In this document: positions 1 to 13,506 of the stretch, one piece after another
How positions within the stretch are numbered: the first letter of the stretch is position 1
Layout: each line of letters opens with the position of its first letter
Source: Elgaria multicarinata webbii
Taxonomy: Eukaryota > Chordata > Lepidosauria > Squamata > Anguidae
Assembly: GCF_023053635.1 (NCBI RefSeq)
Contig: NC_086178.1
Location: 32,477,226-32,541,225 of the forward strand
DNA: 64,000 nt
Direction of reading: 5' to 3'
Notes under the pieces: generated by a model
Database searches by the model: none
The model's input: the letters and a program-made list of their open reading frames with translations, nothing else
What the model was told of the DNA's origin: nothing
Translations under genes and position numbers: made by a program

Positions 1-142
1 ACATTGTTTTCTAAAAAAGTTTGCAGCCTTTTTTTCAGAGCTCCCAAGATAGACTTTAAACTAAACAAGTCCTCCAGTTAAAGATACACATGTGTGATTT
101 CACATCTTGACCTGCTTCCTTGTGTTGTGTTCTGTTTTCTAG

Positions 143-389
143 CGTTTCATTTGTTCACAGTTGCTGAGAGACCTGTTGGTTTAAGATTACACAGAATGAA
201 AGGATCAAGCAGAAGCAACCCCTGCTTTCTAGGATGCCTCTTTGGTTTCTGCTTGGCTGCTTTTCCTGGCAGCAGTGCCTGTCCTAAGCTCTGTGCCTGC
301 TATGTACCTACCGAAGTACATTGCACATTCCGGTATCTCACCACCATTCCAACGCACATTCCCCCAAATGTGGAGCGCATCAACTTAGG
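143..389 (+). CDS. IGSF10: IGSF10 exon with start codon (5' UTR 143-195, coding 196-389)
   Basis: A pyrimidine-rich tract ending in TTTTCTAG places the acceptor before 143; the first, non-coding exon must lie left of the window. ATG at 196 is chosen because it is followed by a short hydrophobic signal peptide (FLGCLFGFCLAAFPGSSA) and then the LRRNT motif CPKLCACYVPTEVHC, as in mammalian IGSF10. The in-frame ATG at 94 lies before the acceptor, inside the intron. The exon ends in GG before GTATGT, a phase-2 junction that is completed by T to make Gly. Confidence 0.93.
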
Positions 390-3300
390 GTATGTTTACA
401 CAGTATTGCTCAAATCGTGATGTGTAGTAATGAGATCTGGCTGACTTGTCTACTACAATTATTGGGATAAAACCTTATAGGGATACTGGCTGATTCATGT
501 TGGTTTGAAATAGATCACCTAAAGGCAATAGAATCAGCATATCAATTTTCACCAAAATAAACTCTTGATTCACTTTAATTGTTTCCCCTCCCTGGCTGGG
601 ACATCAACTAAGTATAAATTTGCCTGTGGTAACAGGATGCATCATGCATCCAAACTCTCAAGATGCTTCCAGATGGAGGGGATTCCTGGTGCTAGCAGTC
701 AAAATGTGCTGTGTAGCTATTCCATCTTTTCCCCCTTAATATATCTTTTTCTTCTGGTGAGAAAAAGATGGAAGAAATGGTGGGAAAACACAGAAGGGTT
801 CCAGTATCTGGGCTTCTTGTAAAATTCTTTGAATGAAGCTGTGTGATTGCCTCATCTGTGTGCCAATTATCAGCTGTGTGACATTTCTTCTCTCTCTCTC
901 TCCCCTTTTTGCATACAGCTGATTACAGTCACACTGGCAATCTTAGAGCTGGTGTAATGCAGTAAGTCTGCACTTCCCCTTCAGCCTCTCCTCCTCTGGC
1001 ATAGCTGTTCAAAGACAATAGGGAAACATCTGCTTGCACTTTTAAACTATGTCCAATCCAGGGAAACTATGGTTGGTTTTAAATATGGTTTATTAATAAG
1101 CAAGGATTATAAGCCATGGTTTGATCCTGGCTTCATTGAACAAACCATGGTTTAAGTGGGGGTATGTAAAGTTGTGCCTGTGGGCACCAGTGCATCTCTG
1201 GACGCTTTCCTTGGTACTCCCTGAGGTGCTCTACCCTTCCCCTATTTTATTTCTTTTTTAAAAAAAAAAAAATCTTTCTCAGATTGTTTACTGGGATTGC
1301 TTCAAAGCAAAGTTAGGTCCTCTATTCACTGTAATCTATTTCCCATGAATGTCTCTTGGCTAAATGTGGGGCTGAGAAACGTTCTTAGGAAATGAAAATG
1401 GTGATCTGCTGCAGATTGATGCTGTCCTCTGCAGCATGCCCAGCCAATAACAACAACAACAACAACAACAGGTTTCTCCTTTAACTTCTGACTGGTAAGC
1501 TGTAACGGCAGGGTGGTGGTGGTAAAGAGAGCAACAGGGGGCTAGGGAAAGCCAGTGGGTCTAGGGAGGGCAGTGACAAGCCAGCTGAGGGATCAGGGAG
1601 CCAGCAGGGAGGGAGGAGGGAATGCAGCAGGAAGCCAGTGGTGGCTGGGGAAGCTAGTTGTGAGCTACCTGGGGGTTGGGGAAGGTTGTGTGTTTGTATG
1701 TCTGAATGGATGGGGGCTGGATGTGAGTAAAAGAGATAAAGGGTTTAGTGGGGATTTTGGAGGGATCCTGAAAAAGAGTGGTTTTTCAATGAGCAGCAAA
1801 AGGGAGGGATATGTGTGCATACATTCATGCATGCATGCTAGATACATGGGGTGCTTGCATGTGAAGAGGGATGAGGACGTGTGTGTGTGTGTGTGTATGT
1901 GTGAGAGAGCGGGGGGATGGGGGATAATGATCCAGAGAGGGAGAGAGAAAATAGAGTTGACTTACAGAGGAAGTGTGAGAAAAAAGTGTTTCCCTTCTGT
2001 AAAATATGTTTCTATTGACACTGAAAACTGGGTTGAAATGAGTTTAGTGTGTTGGAGCTCAGACACCACTTCTGCCTTGTACTCAGTTTTTTGGGTAGGT
2101 TATTCACTCTTTATGACTACCCATGCTTACCAGAGCAGCCATGTCATGGTCGTGCCCTGACAGTTTTTCAAATTGCCAGATGGCCACCATGGGCCCCAAA
2201 ATGGTGCCTACCCCTGCTTTAAACAGCCTGCATCCAGGATTCAGCAGTGCCTTCTCCCGTATATACCTCACCATAAGGTCATTGGGAGAGGCTTGGCTTT
2301 GCATTTACTGTGACTAAATTAGAAGGGAGCTTAATTTAAGCTAACCAGAATTTCTCCCTTCACCTAACTTGGACATAATGAAAAAAGTGTTTATTTTAAT
2401 ACTAGAGGTAGATGCTTCTGATGTTGCAGCTGCACTAAAAGAGCAGATAGGCGCTGATATACGTCAGGCACTGTTTGACATATTCCACCACATGACCAGT
2501 TGCCATAAACAAATGCAATCTGGGGTGTTGCAGTGACAAGGGAAGGCCTTCATCAAAAACACAAGCATCTTATCCTAACATTAAATAAGAAAAGATCAGC
2601 CCTAACAATACTGGGTCGCAGCATGCAGATGGAATCATTTGGTTTTGGTTTTTGATCTTGAACTGATAATTTTTATAAAAGTTATAAAAGATAAATTTTA
2701 TTTTAACTTTGCAAAGAGCTTTACAATATGTGCACCATTTTATGTTTCACTATTCCTGGTCATTCATCACTCCCATTACACAGATGAGGAACAGAGGTCA
2801 AAAGATAATTACTTGCTCAAGGATATCAAGTAAGTCTAATAAGGATTTGAATGCAAAAAGACTATTTATGGGAACATGCAGGTCAGGGTTCACCATACAT
2901 GTATGGGAGCATCCAAAGTCTCAGTGAAACCTGGCTTTCTAGGACACATGTTTGCTCACCCACATTGTCTTTGGATGTCATGCAAAGTTGTAGTACATAG
3001 CAGAGGATTCCATTCACCCTGCTCTTTAAAGACCCTTATTGTGAGTACTAGAGTGTTAAGAAGTTACGCAAAAGCCCTGCCTAATTCCTATGTGATCATT
3101 GCGGATGACAGGAGTGGGCAACTTTTGGCCCTCCAGAAGTTTTGGTCTGTAATTCCCATGATCCTTCACCATTGACTATGTTGGTGCTGATGGGAATTGT
3201 AGGCAAAAAATTCTGGAGGGCAAAAAGTTGAATTAGAAAGCTGAAGGTTGTTTTATCAATGATTTGATGATATTGTATTATTTATAGTCCAGTTTCATGA

Positions 3301-6300
3301 GTGTTCTGTAACTAGTATTGCATTGTGTTTTTAAGAGCAACAGTTGGGAAGTTGAATAAATAAATTATATAAATCATTCATATTCCTGGATGCATGATAG
3401 CAAAAGCAAGATAATTTTCATCTGCCACTGCTCGAGTCAAGTTTTCTTGAATCTGACATGGCAAGCTTTAAGTTTTAACTAAACTCTGCTTATGCATTTG
3501 CAAAAGAGAGACTCTGTTTTTGTTTGTTTGTTTTACTTTTGGACTATAGCTGACTGACTAAACCCAGATCTGGAATGAAATGTTTGTTACAGTTACAACA
3601 GTTTGGTTAAACTGAATGAAACAGATTTTTCTGGCCTGAAGAAGCTGGAGTTATTGATGTTGCACAGTAATCAGATACGTACTATTCAAGACAGGACATT
3701 CTCTGATTTACATGACTTACAGGTAAGGATGAGCTGGAAATGATCTGCCATTGATTTAGTTTAGAACTTTGAAATTTTCTCCCCTATACCTTTCTTTAGG
3801 TGAAAAGTATGCCTTCAAGTGGTGTAATATGTTAGGTTTGTTGCAGACTATTCACCTTGTATTTTCAAAGTTGTTCTCATTACTGAACAAATTGCCCTCT
3901 TGCATTAGCTGCAATCCTAAACACACTTGCTAGGGACTAAGCTGCATTGAATACAGTGGCACTTATTTCAGTGGCCTTAGCTGAAATACCAGTAACCTAC
4001 CTGTTAACCCACAACGGAGGAGGGAAGATCTTGCAATGTGTTTATCGCAAGATTCCTCCTCCGTTTATACGCAACGCGCGACGACCTCAGAAGGAGAAGC
4101 GTCGCGCTCGCCATTTTTTGAACTTAAAGGGGCAGCAGTGCACGAACACTCATGCGCTAAAGATAAATAATTTTAAAAAGTTAAATTGCTTACCCAGCTC
4201 CTCCCACCCTTCCCCCGATGGGCGCCGCTCCCAGCTCCTCGCGAGGAATCGCGCAGAGCCGAGTCAACCCATGGCGTCTGGCCACATGTTCCGCGGTCTC
4301 AGGCTCAGCCCGAGACCGTGGAAAAACCAGGCCTAAAGGGAAGGGCGAGATGCCTGTGTGTCATGTGGACGCACAGGGACAATCCTGGGGATCACCCAGG
4401 GATAAAGCCCCATCTAGCTATGGCCTGAGTGATTAAATATGTACTAGGGGTGTGCTGTTAATCTAACATTTGAAGATAACTGATTATAATTTTCAGATTA
4501 TGTGTAGCTTTTAGTTCAGTTTGTGTGTGTCTCTCTCTCTCTTTCTTTCTATCAACAGGTCTTAAAGATGAGCTATAACAAAGTCAAAGTTGTTCAAGCA
4601 GACACGTTCCATGGTCTCTCAGGCTTGGTACGGTTGCATATGGATCATAATCAAATTGAATTTGTAAACCCAAAAGCTTTCTATGGTCTTACTTCACTGA
4701 AGCTGGTCCACTTGGAAGGAAATTTACTGAAACAACTTCACCCAGATACTTTTGTTACTTTGCGCTATCTCCGAATCTTCAAAACATCCTCCATAAAGCA
4801 TATCTATTTGTCTGACAACGTCCTTACTTCTTTGCCTCAAGATATTTTCACGTATATGTCTGACCTAGAGAGCCTCTACCTTCATGGAAACCCCTGGACT
4901 TGTGATTGCACTCTGAGATGGTTTGCCGAGTGGGCAAAAGAGCAAGCAGGTACCAAACATGCTCCTTTTTGCTTATTTAAATGTTTCACATAAATAAACT
5001 CAATGTTTATTTATGTGAAACATTTTTACACTGCTGTTCAGCTGACAATGCTCCCAAAATGGCTTACGTAAGATCAACAAAAACAATAACAAATCATTAT
5101 CACAATAAAAACTGCATGTGGTCTTTAAGCAGCCAATTTAAAGGAGGTGGTGGTGATGATGAAATGTTTACTTTGCTGGTAGCTACTTCTGCTGCTTCTT
5201 ACAGGGCAGTTGATTCTAATAATACTGTACCAGCAGGGGTTTTTTCCACGCAGTACATGCAAGAATATACCTCAAACAGCTGGTAGTCTCCTTTAAGATG
5301 CTTTGTTTCCACCAAAAAAATTCCTATGAGATCTATAAATAGTGCACTAACTGATAAGACTTTCGGTGGAATATTATATACTTTTTCAGGATGAAAAATC
5401 TGAGACCATTGTGAAGATTTAGTCCACAATTCAAAAAAGTTTCCCCATCACTGTCTTACTTGAGAAATCATATGAAGGCAGTTGATCAATTCCATAGGCC
5501 TAATGAAACAGAAAGTATACTGTACATACTTTGCTTTTAAAAGATGCTTGACTGTGTAATACTAGACATCTTAGCAGAGGCATTCCCTTTTATGTGAAAA
5601 AGAGGAATGCCTTGTAAGATGGTGCTAAAAGTGCACCTTTTATAAGTACTTGTATTTTTTAAAAAAATTCTCTCCAATTAGATGGACATTTTAAAAACAA
5701 TTTAGGAAGCAATAGGGTTGTTTGGTTTCCTGGGTCCGAGTTGTAGACAGGGCTGCGAGCTGGGAGCCAGGAAACCATACTCCACATCCATTCGCTGTCG
5801 TAGCTGTCATGGAAAGAACTGTACTGGCTACTTCTTTGCACTCACAAAATGGAGCACAGAGATGGTGAAAGACAGGTGTTCCTGGGGGCGGGGAGGGGAA
5901 GAGATTGGGGATGTGGGGCTATGAGGTATCCCCAGCTGTCCCCAGCCTCTTTGCCTCCCTGAAGCCTCCGCTAGCTAAGATGCAGAGCAGGAAGTGCAAG
6001 GCTTACCCAGGCTGCAATCCTATAGGATTAGAGCACAATCCTACATGTGTTTACTCAGAAATATGTCCTATCGAGTTCAATGGGATTTTCTTCTTGGTAA
6101 GTGGGTAGAGGATTGCAGTCTAAAAGTTGCAACCTTACTGATCACAAACATTGAACATTTTTGTGGCTGAAAATACTGTGCTAGGGCACGTTAAATACTG
6201 CAGACGTAGTCACATTTTTCATTTATGAAAACAGCAAGAGTTTATGGAATGTATTGCTTTCACAATTAATTGTAAACAGAAATGTGTTTTTTTCTGAAAT

Positions 6301-9300
6301 ACTTCATACAAAGATTGGTTGACAGATGCTTTTGTGGAAAAATGATACAGAAGTGAAAGATCCCACCAAAAGGATCTGGAGACTTTACAACCTTACATAG
6401 AACTCCCAGAGGACAATTGCCTTGTTCCTCTCTGACTATTCCCCTCCCCCCATAACATTAAAGAAAAATGCATCTTCCTCTGTTTTCACCCCTACTCCCC
6501 ATTTCATTGGTATGTGTCAACAAGCTTATGGTAATAAATTGCGTATGATGGAGCTGCCAAAAGCTGAAAATGAATTGAAGAAATCAATCTCAGACCAAAT
6601 TGTTTCTGTCAAAATTTCTCCCAAACATGTATTTACCATGTTTTAACATATAATAGGGATAGAAAGGCCATTGTTCTGATCCTTTGGCATGAGATTTTAT
6701 GACAAACAAGTAGGACAATAGCAGCGAATTGTTTCAATAGATTTCTAATTATACTACCAAGCAGAAAAATACAATGCTTCTTCCTTTTTCTTTTTAAAAA
6801 AGATAGCTAGAATAGCTAGGGCCCCAGAGCTTCTTCCAATGTTGTTTTCTCTCTCTCTCTCTCTCTCTCTCTCTGTTGGTGCTTTGCAACGATTCCCATG
6901 GATGGGTGCATATCATAAACACAAAACTTTTCAAAGATCCAAGATACTAGGTTCATGCTATCTGCAAAATATTAGTCTTGTTGCATAGTCCATCTTTGTT
7001 TTTTTCATTGCCATTTACCATTTCTGGATTCGTTTACTGGAATCAAGGGGAACCTTTAAGTCCTAAGTCAGGGAAGAGGAAATATATTTGCCATTTTCAA
7101 CTATGACCACTGCCATTTAGCATTTGTGCATTATTTTTCTGGGATGATGTGAACCCTATGGTGGAACCAGTCTTTTGTTGCTGAAAGAGGGCAATGAATC
7201 AATATTTTTATTTACTAGTTTTAGTTATTAAAACACTTTTAGACCACACTTCATAAAAATAAAAAAGCAGTGTGTTGCAGAAAGATAAGCAAAATGGTCA
7301 CATAATGAAGTGTTAAAAAAATATAGAAGTACAATCAATTTAAAAGGCATTTGCTTCATTAACATTTACTTTTTTGAATGGTGCATTCATATGTCTGTTT
7401 AATCAATGTAAAGAAATCTAGGGACAAGAATATGGGTATGAGCAAGATGGAGGACCAGTTGTTCAGGTTTCCACATAAAATACGAGTGATAGGCAAAAAG
7501 ACTTGAACCATCACACGTCAGTATTTTCTGAACTTTGTATCCAGGAACCTCTTGCTCTTGTGGTTATTCCCAAACTTAAGGGTGTCATCAGATGAGTGTT
7601 TTATCATATACTCGCTACTGCCCACTCACAGTTTTGACGATGACGTCTGCCTACGTGTGTCTCACACCCCTTCTGGCCTTTTTTCCATGACAAAATAGTC
7701 CTGGTAAATCTGACTTATTTTTTTAAAGCAAGACTTGCCGCCATTTCCTGCTGTGGAGAAGCAACGCAATAAAAATGCCCACTGAATGGACCACGTGGTC
7801 GTTGCTGCTTCCTCTTTCTTTCCCTGTGTAATGAGATCATCGCTATTGTGGGATAGCAGCAGGAGGCCATAGCAATGGTAGAGAAACACGATCCCCCCCT
7901 GTCTGATGACACTCTAAGCCAGTTGTCCTGGTCCAAGTATGTTTTGTAATAACAATGGCGAGTAGACAAAAGACTGTACTGGCTCCTAAAGAGATTTAAA
8001 TGATTACTGATTGAGAACTTCCTTAATAAACACCGGAAATACTTTGCAGCTTTGCCAAAATCGGTCAAATAAAAACTATTCTATCCTTTTCTCTCTAGAT
8101 GTTGTAAAGTGCAAAAAAGACAGAGGACCTCTTGGCATTCTACAGTGTCCATCGTGTGCCAGTCCCAGGAATTCTAAAGACAAACCATTAGCTGAGATGC
8201 CACTCTCAGATTTCAACTGTGTTAAACCAACTATAGATACAAACTTGAAATTGAAGAACATCACTTTGCCAGATGATGGTGATTTTATTTCAGTTTCTCC
8301 CAGAGATTTTGTGGCTCCCATAGGATCCATGGTATTAAACATGACAGACCAAGCAGGGAATCGAGCAAACTTGGCTTGCAATGTGCAAACGCCTGCAAAA
8401 ATGTCTCCAGTCACACTTAAAAAAATCAACAACACCACAGTCCTTGAAATATCATTGTCAACATTTCTTGTATGTAGCATTGACTATGAGCACATCCAGC
8501 CCCTGTGGAGCATACTGGCCCTTTACAGCGACTCTCTATTAAAACTTAAAAGAAATCACTTACTGACAGGAGTTCCTTATATTAGTTATAAGTATAAGCA
8601 AACAGATTCTGAAAATGAAGAGCTTTTCACTGACATAGAAGCTGAATTGAGAGCTGAGCCTTCTTGGCTGATGCAAGGCCAAGTAGCATTCCAGTTGGAC
8701 AGGACAGCAACCACACTCAACACTCTGCACATCCGATATTTAATGGATGCTCAAATCACCCTCCCAGGTGCTGCCCCAAAATCAGCAAGACAAAACTGGG
8801 CCATGATTGTACGAGAAAACAGCACAAGGACGGAATGCTCTGTTTTAGTAGGCGGGTCTGTGGAATTGAACTGCCAGGCACTTGGAGATCCTACCCCAGT
8901 AATTGAGTGGGTATTAGCTGATGGGAGCAAGGTTAGAGCTCCGTATGTTAGTGAAGATGGGAGAATGATGATAGCAAAATCTGGAAAGCTCACGTTACGT
9001 ACAGCAGATAATTTTGACACCGGAGTTTATCACTGCGTAGGAACTAATTACAATGATGCTGATGTTCTGACTTTTAGAATTACTGTGATAGATCCTTACA
9101 TGGAACACAACCATTTAAATGGTCCTCTGCTGTCAGTATTTTTTGGTGAGACAGTCTACCTTCCATGCCAGTCTACAGGTTCCCCAGAAGCATCTGTTGA
9201 CTGGATCTTACCTGAGCAAATGGTTCTTCATCACTCTTCAAAAAACAAGTTTATTTTTCACAACAGCACATTAAAAATTCAACAAATAACAGACCGGGAT

Positions 9301-12300
9301 AGTGGTTATTTCAAATGTGTGACAGCCAATCAATATGGTGTGGATTTTTTGGTTTACCAAGTACTAGTTAAAAGGAATTCACACAGATTGCAGAAACTAG
9401 ATATTCAAGTAGAAGATGAGGCAGCAGAAGGGTCTGGCAATGAAGAGCTGAAAGATATCACCAAACTTCAAAATCTTTCATCTACCATGCAAACCCAAGT
9501 AACCAGTCAAACATCGACTGAAGCTTCATCTATAAGTCATTCCACATTAAACAAAATCAAAAATAATTACAAAGAAATTCATCGGCACAAGAAGGAGAAA
9601 ATGAACAAACGATTTAGAGGACATAAAAGACCATTTAGTCCCTCCAACAGGAGAATTGATCCACTGCGCTGGGCAGCATTTTTGGAAAAAACGAAAAGTA
9701 CCACATTGCTAAGGAAACAACAAAATGCCACGATGAAACCAACAGTAAAAGTACTTCTCTCTTCAAAGATTTCCGGAAATGAGGAGGAGGCATCTGGAGA
9801 TGACATATTTCCAGAGGAAGAATTTATGCTATTAGCAACTAAAAGACCTGCAGTATACTCTCTGAGGGAAGCTTCAGGAAATGTAGTAACAGCAGAACTT
9901 GGAAGCATATCAAGTAATTACAGCTCTCTGGAAACATCTGTCGTAGTTACAGAAACAGTAACTCCAGTTGGTAGCCCAATGGTTGTACACTCTGAGAGAC
10001 CTAAGAACCAGAATTTATATATGGAACTTAAATCTGAAACTGAAAGAACAACTCTTGAAGCATATCAAACATTACCTACACCACCAATCAATATGGAGTC
10101 ATCAACAACACCATCATATAAGCTACCAAGTACAACAGAAACTTTAAATACTTCCCAGAGATTGATACTACCTGGAGGAAATAATGTACATTTGAAAATT
10201 ACACCAACAATAACACAAGCAACAAATATTACTAAGAGCTCTGTAACTTTCCACAAAAGTACTGGAAAAACTGATCTGTTTGCACAGGCAACTGAGAAAA
10301 CAATAGGGAAATCCAATAGTCAAGTATCTGTAGTCAGTGTACCTGATGATGTATTTAGACACATTTACAGTACACAAAAAATAACAATGCCTCAACTACC
10401 TGCAGACTCAACTATGATCACTCATCAACAGCTAAAGGTAGCTAATGATGCTACAACTCACACCCCACTCTCCAGACGGTATGGCAGACGACGCAAGATT
10501 TCTGGTAGAAGACGAATCATTAGACCTGATCGTATTCCAAACATTGCAGATCATAGATTTGCTTTTGTTAGATCAGGGTTTACTCAGAAAAGTTCAACTC
10601 TGCTTCCCCCTGTAGAAGTGAGCATACCTTCCTTAACTCCTCCCAACAAATCTCTTGAACAGATTACTTCCGAAGCACCTATTTCCACTTTGTTCAAAAC
10701 TCATCATCCAGAAGTGACAACTGTAAGTCAAACATTGGCATTCTCAAGCAACAAACTGGATACAGCTGAAGAATATACAACTTCTACAGTAATCCCATTC
10801 TATCCTGAAAATCCCCAAGTTGTGTCACACAAAAAAGTAAAATCTGGTACACCATTACAAGCAGTTACTGACACAAACCCATCATTTAGCATAAAACTTC
10901 CGATAGCAACAATCCATAGCCCTAGAGTAAGCATGGAAACCACATCAGCCAAAGCTAGTGTACTGTCTTTGGCTATTAATTCTACCCTTCCTGCTCTTGG
11001 GACTAATCCTTCTAGTGTTTCAACAGGGGAAATTCCTTGGCATAATTTCTTTGGAAGCAACCATGTTCAAAAGGAGCTACTGGAAAAGCAACCCAGATTA
11101 CAAACAAGTGAAGAAGCCTCAACCATGGTATCTGTTACACCTCTTCAAACTACAACACCAATGTACAGAATTTCACCAGTATATAAAGCTGCTGTTTTGA
11201 AGAGTGAGGACCAAACTAATGATCTCACAAATCGAATTAAACCCATCAGTAATGACGTGGTGGTAAAGCATGACCCCACACCAACACTCAGTATTACAGA
11301 ATTGCCATCTTCATCCTATGTCTCCAATCTTGCAACTGTTTTGAGAAAAGAAACTGATGCCACTAGCATCATACCACTTGTTACTCCAACTGCAATTGCT
11401 CGTGTTGAAAAGGAAGTTTCCAAACTCAAAGTGTTTGGACCAGGCAGAAGGAGGGGTCAAAGGAGGAGAAGGCCTCTGAAAAAGTTAACGGCTTCGCGCA
11501 AAAACTTTATTGTCAGTAAAGGAGCAGTTATCCTGACCAAAGAAATCATGGCTTCTACTTTGGAAACAACTAAAAAAATAACTGAGTCAGCTGGCCCCAT
11601 ACCAACTGAATTGTTTTCAAAATTCACCAGTGTGGATGATTTTACAGCTACACTACAGCAACCAGTGCTTAGCACAACAGAGATAATTAGAGATAATAAA
11701 TCCACAACTACTGCTCAGCTATTAGCAAGGAATATCGCCACTGAAAATGCTCGGCTACCAATGGAAAACTTGTCTTCTGAAACACCTGCTACTATGATCC
11801 CACTCACTGTATCATTCTTGGGCACAATAAGCCCAACCACAGTGTTATCACGCACATCCTTGGTAACACTGGCACCGGTGTCTACCAAACCAACACAGAC
11901 TGCTACAGTGTCAGAAAATGAATCATATAATAGTGTGGGATGGGAAACTGCTCAAAAAAAGCAAACAACAAAAGCAACACTTCCGGTTGAAATTGTTCTA
12001 AGTAGCCAAACTCCCACTAATGCAAGATACCCCACCACACAAGAGCCTAGCCCATTAGTATCTCAAACCATGTTCATGTCACGTGCAACTATCACACAAA
12101 CCACTGCATCTCCCAGGATGGGGGAAATCTCTTGGAGTGAGCCATTTTCTAAAACTACAGAAAGAGGCAAAAACCATACTGCCAATGCATTAACTACATT
12201 GAAATCTCCACAGAGCTCCACTCAATATACTCCTTTGTGGAGGAAGAACAAGAATTATATCAAAAGTTGGTCTGAGAAGACAGCAGACCAGGAATCTACT

Positions 12301-13457
12301 ACTACCAATTTGATAGCCTTAAATTTGTTCCACCAAACCAGAGGGACAAAACCCAGGATAATTGGAGGAAAATTTGCAGCATTTACTGTCTTAGCTAATT
12401 CAGATGCTTTCATCCCTTGTGAAGCCAGTGGTAACCCCCTGCCCACAATACACTGGACCAAGGTATCATCAGGTAAGCTTCCCAAGTTTTTATGGAACAT
12501 TTTCTATTTTATTATATATGAGATATAAGCTAGAATTCATTGTGTATAGCAGGGGTCCCCAACCCTTTTGGGTCAGTGGACACATCTCAAATTTTGAGAT
12601 GATGTTGTGGATGTGGTCACAAAATGGTTGCCAATTGTGGGCTTGCCCATTCATAAAATGGCTGGCATGAACTGTTGAGACTAAAAGAAAGTAACTTGCC
12701 CAAGAACATAATACAAAGCAGCGTTCCAAAACACAAAAGCATTCTTTTGAACCCAAATAAAGATGGCATTAGAGGGCAGCATTCTGCTTTGCAGCATGCC
12801 AGCATTCTGGTTAAAAATAATTAATTAAAATATCTGAAGAAATGAGGTAATAATCAGGAGGGACAGGGAACCTGCCGGGTGTCAAGAGAAGTATCTGTGG
12901 GCACCATGTTAGGGATCCCAGGTGTATATAGTGGTATTAACATCTGGCGTATGTTTACATCCCTAAGATTGGGTTGTGAAGGTGCAATGATAGCTAGTGT
13001 GCTGTAGTGGATAGAGTGATGGGCTAGAACTGGGGAGATTCAGATCCCAATGGAATGCCTCTCCTGACATGAACCTACCCGTACACTACAATAAATATTT
13101 AAGGTCCTCCTCCAGTGCCCACTCCAAGGGAAGCTCAGAGAATGGCAACAAGGGAGAAGGCCTTTTCAGTAGTGACCCTCCAATTATGGAATGATCTCCC
13201 CGATGAGCCTCGCCTGGCGCCAACATTATTATCTTTTCAGCGTCAGTTCAAGACTTTTCTCCCAGGCATTTAACAGCACATGTTGAGTTTTTAATTGACC
13301 CAGAATAGATAGATATTGTATGCTTTTTGTGACTTTAAATTTTGTATATTTGTTTTTAATGTTCCGTGTTTTAATCTTTGTAACTTTACCGCATTTATAT
13401 ACCGCCCTATAGCGTCGGCTATGGGGCGGTATATAGATGATGATGATGATGATGATG

Positions 13458-13506
<49 letters not shown>

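Larger units (their letters stand above)
390..3592 (+). other. IGSF10 intron after the start exon
   Basis: No gene seen. Contents: CT-rich run near 890-903, an (AAC)n microsatellite at 1447-1471, a GT microsatellite at 1879-1896, a hAT-like repeat at 2004-2214 and a palindromic hAT-type MITE at 3112-3230. Around 1046-1160 there are short inverted 'aaccatggttt' motifs that look like an old MITE but could not be assigned. Open frames here, including a 201-codon one at 1555-2160, cross these repeats and show no protein motif. Confidence 0.85.
4950..8098 (+). other. IGSF10 intron before the giant exon
   Basis: No gene seen. A perfect 21-bp hairpin sits at 4979-5025, just inside the donor. Also present: a dispersed repeat at 6007-6120 (ggctgcaatcctataggatt... 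tcgagttcaatgggatttt), a CT microsatellite at 6848-6874 and a MITE at 7579-7915. The rest is AT-rich with no recognised feature. Confidence 0.8.

Noticed and set aside
1555-2160. 201-codon open frame on the + strand
   Set aside because: Runs through G-rich simple sequence, a GT microsatellite and a hAT-like repeat; no homology, no splice context, intron of IGSF10.
8011-8098. Upstream extension of the giant IGSF10 exon
   Set aside because: The frame is open here, but homology (DVVKCKKDR) and the acceptor TTCTCTCTAG put the exon start at 8099.
12988-13050. Possible tRNA gene (B-box-like sequence)
   Set aside because: It is the head of a degenerate tRNA-derived SINE; the cloverleaf is incomplete. 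The same holds for 48640-48672, 58745-58815 and 59724-59777.
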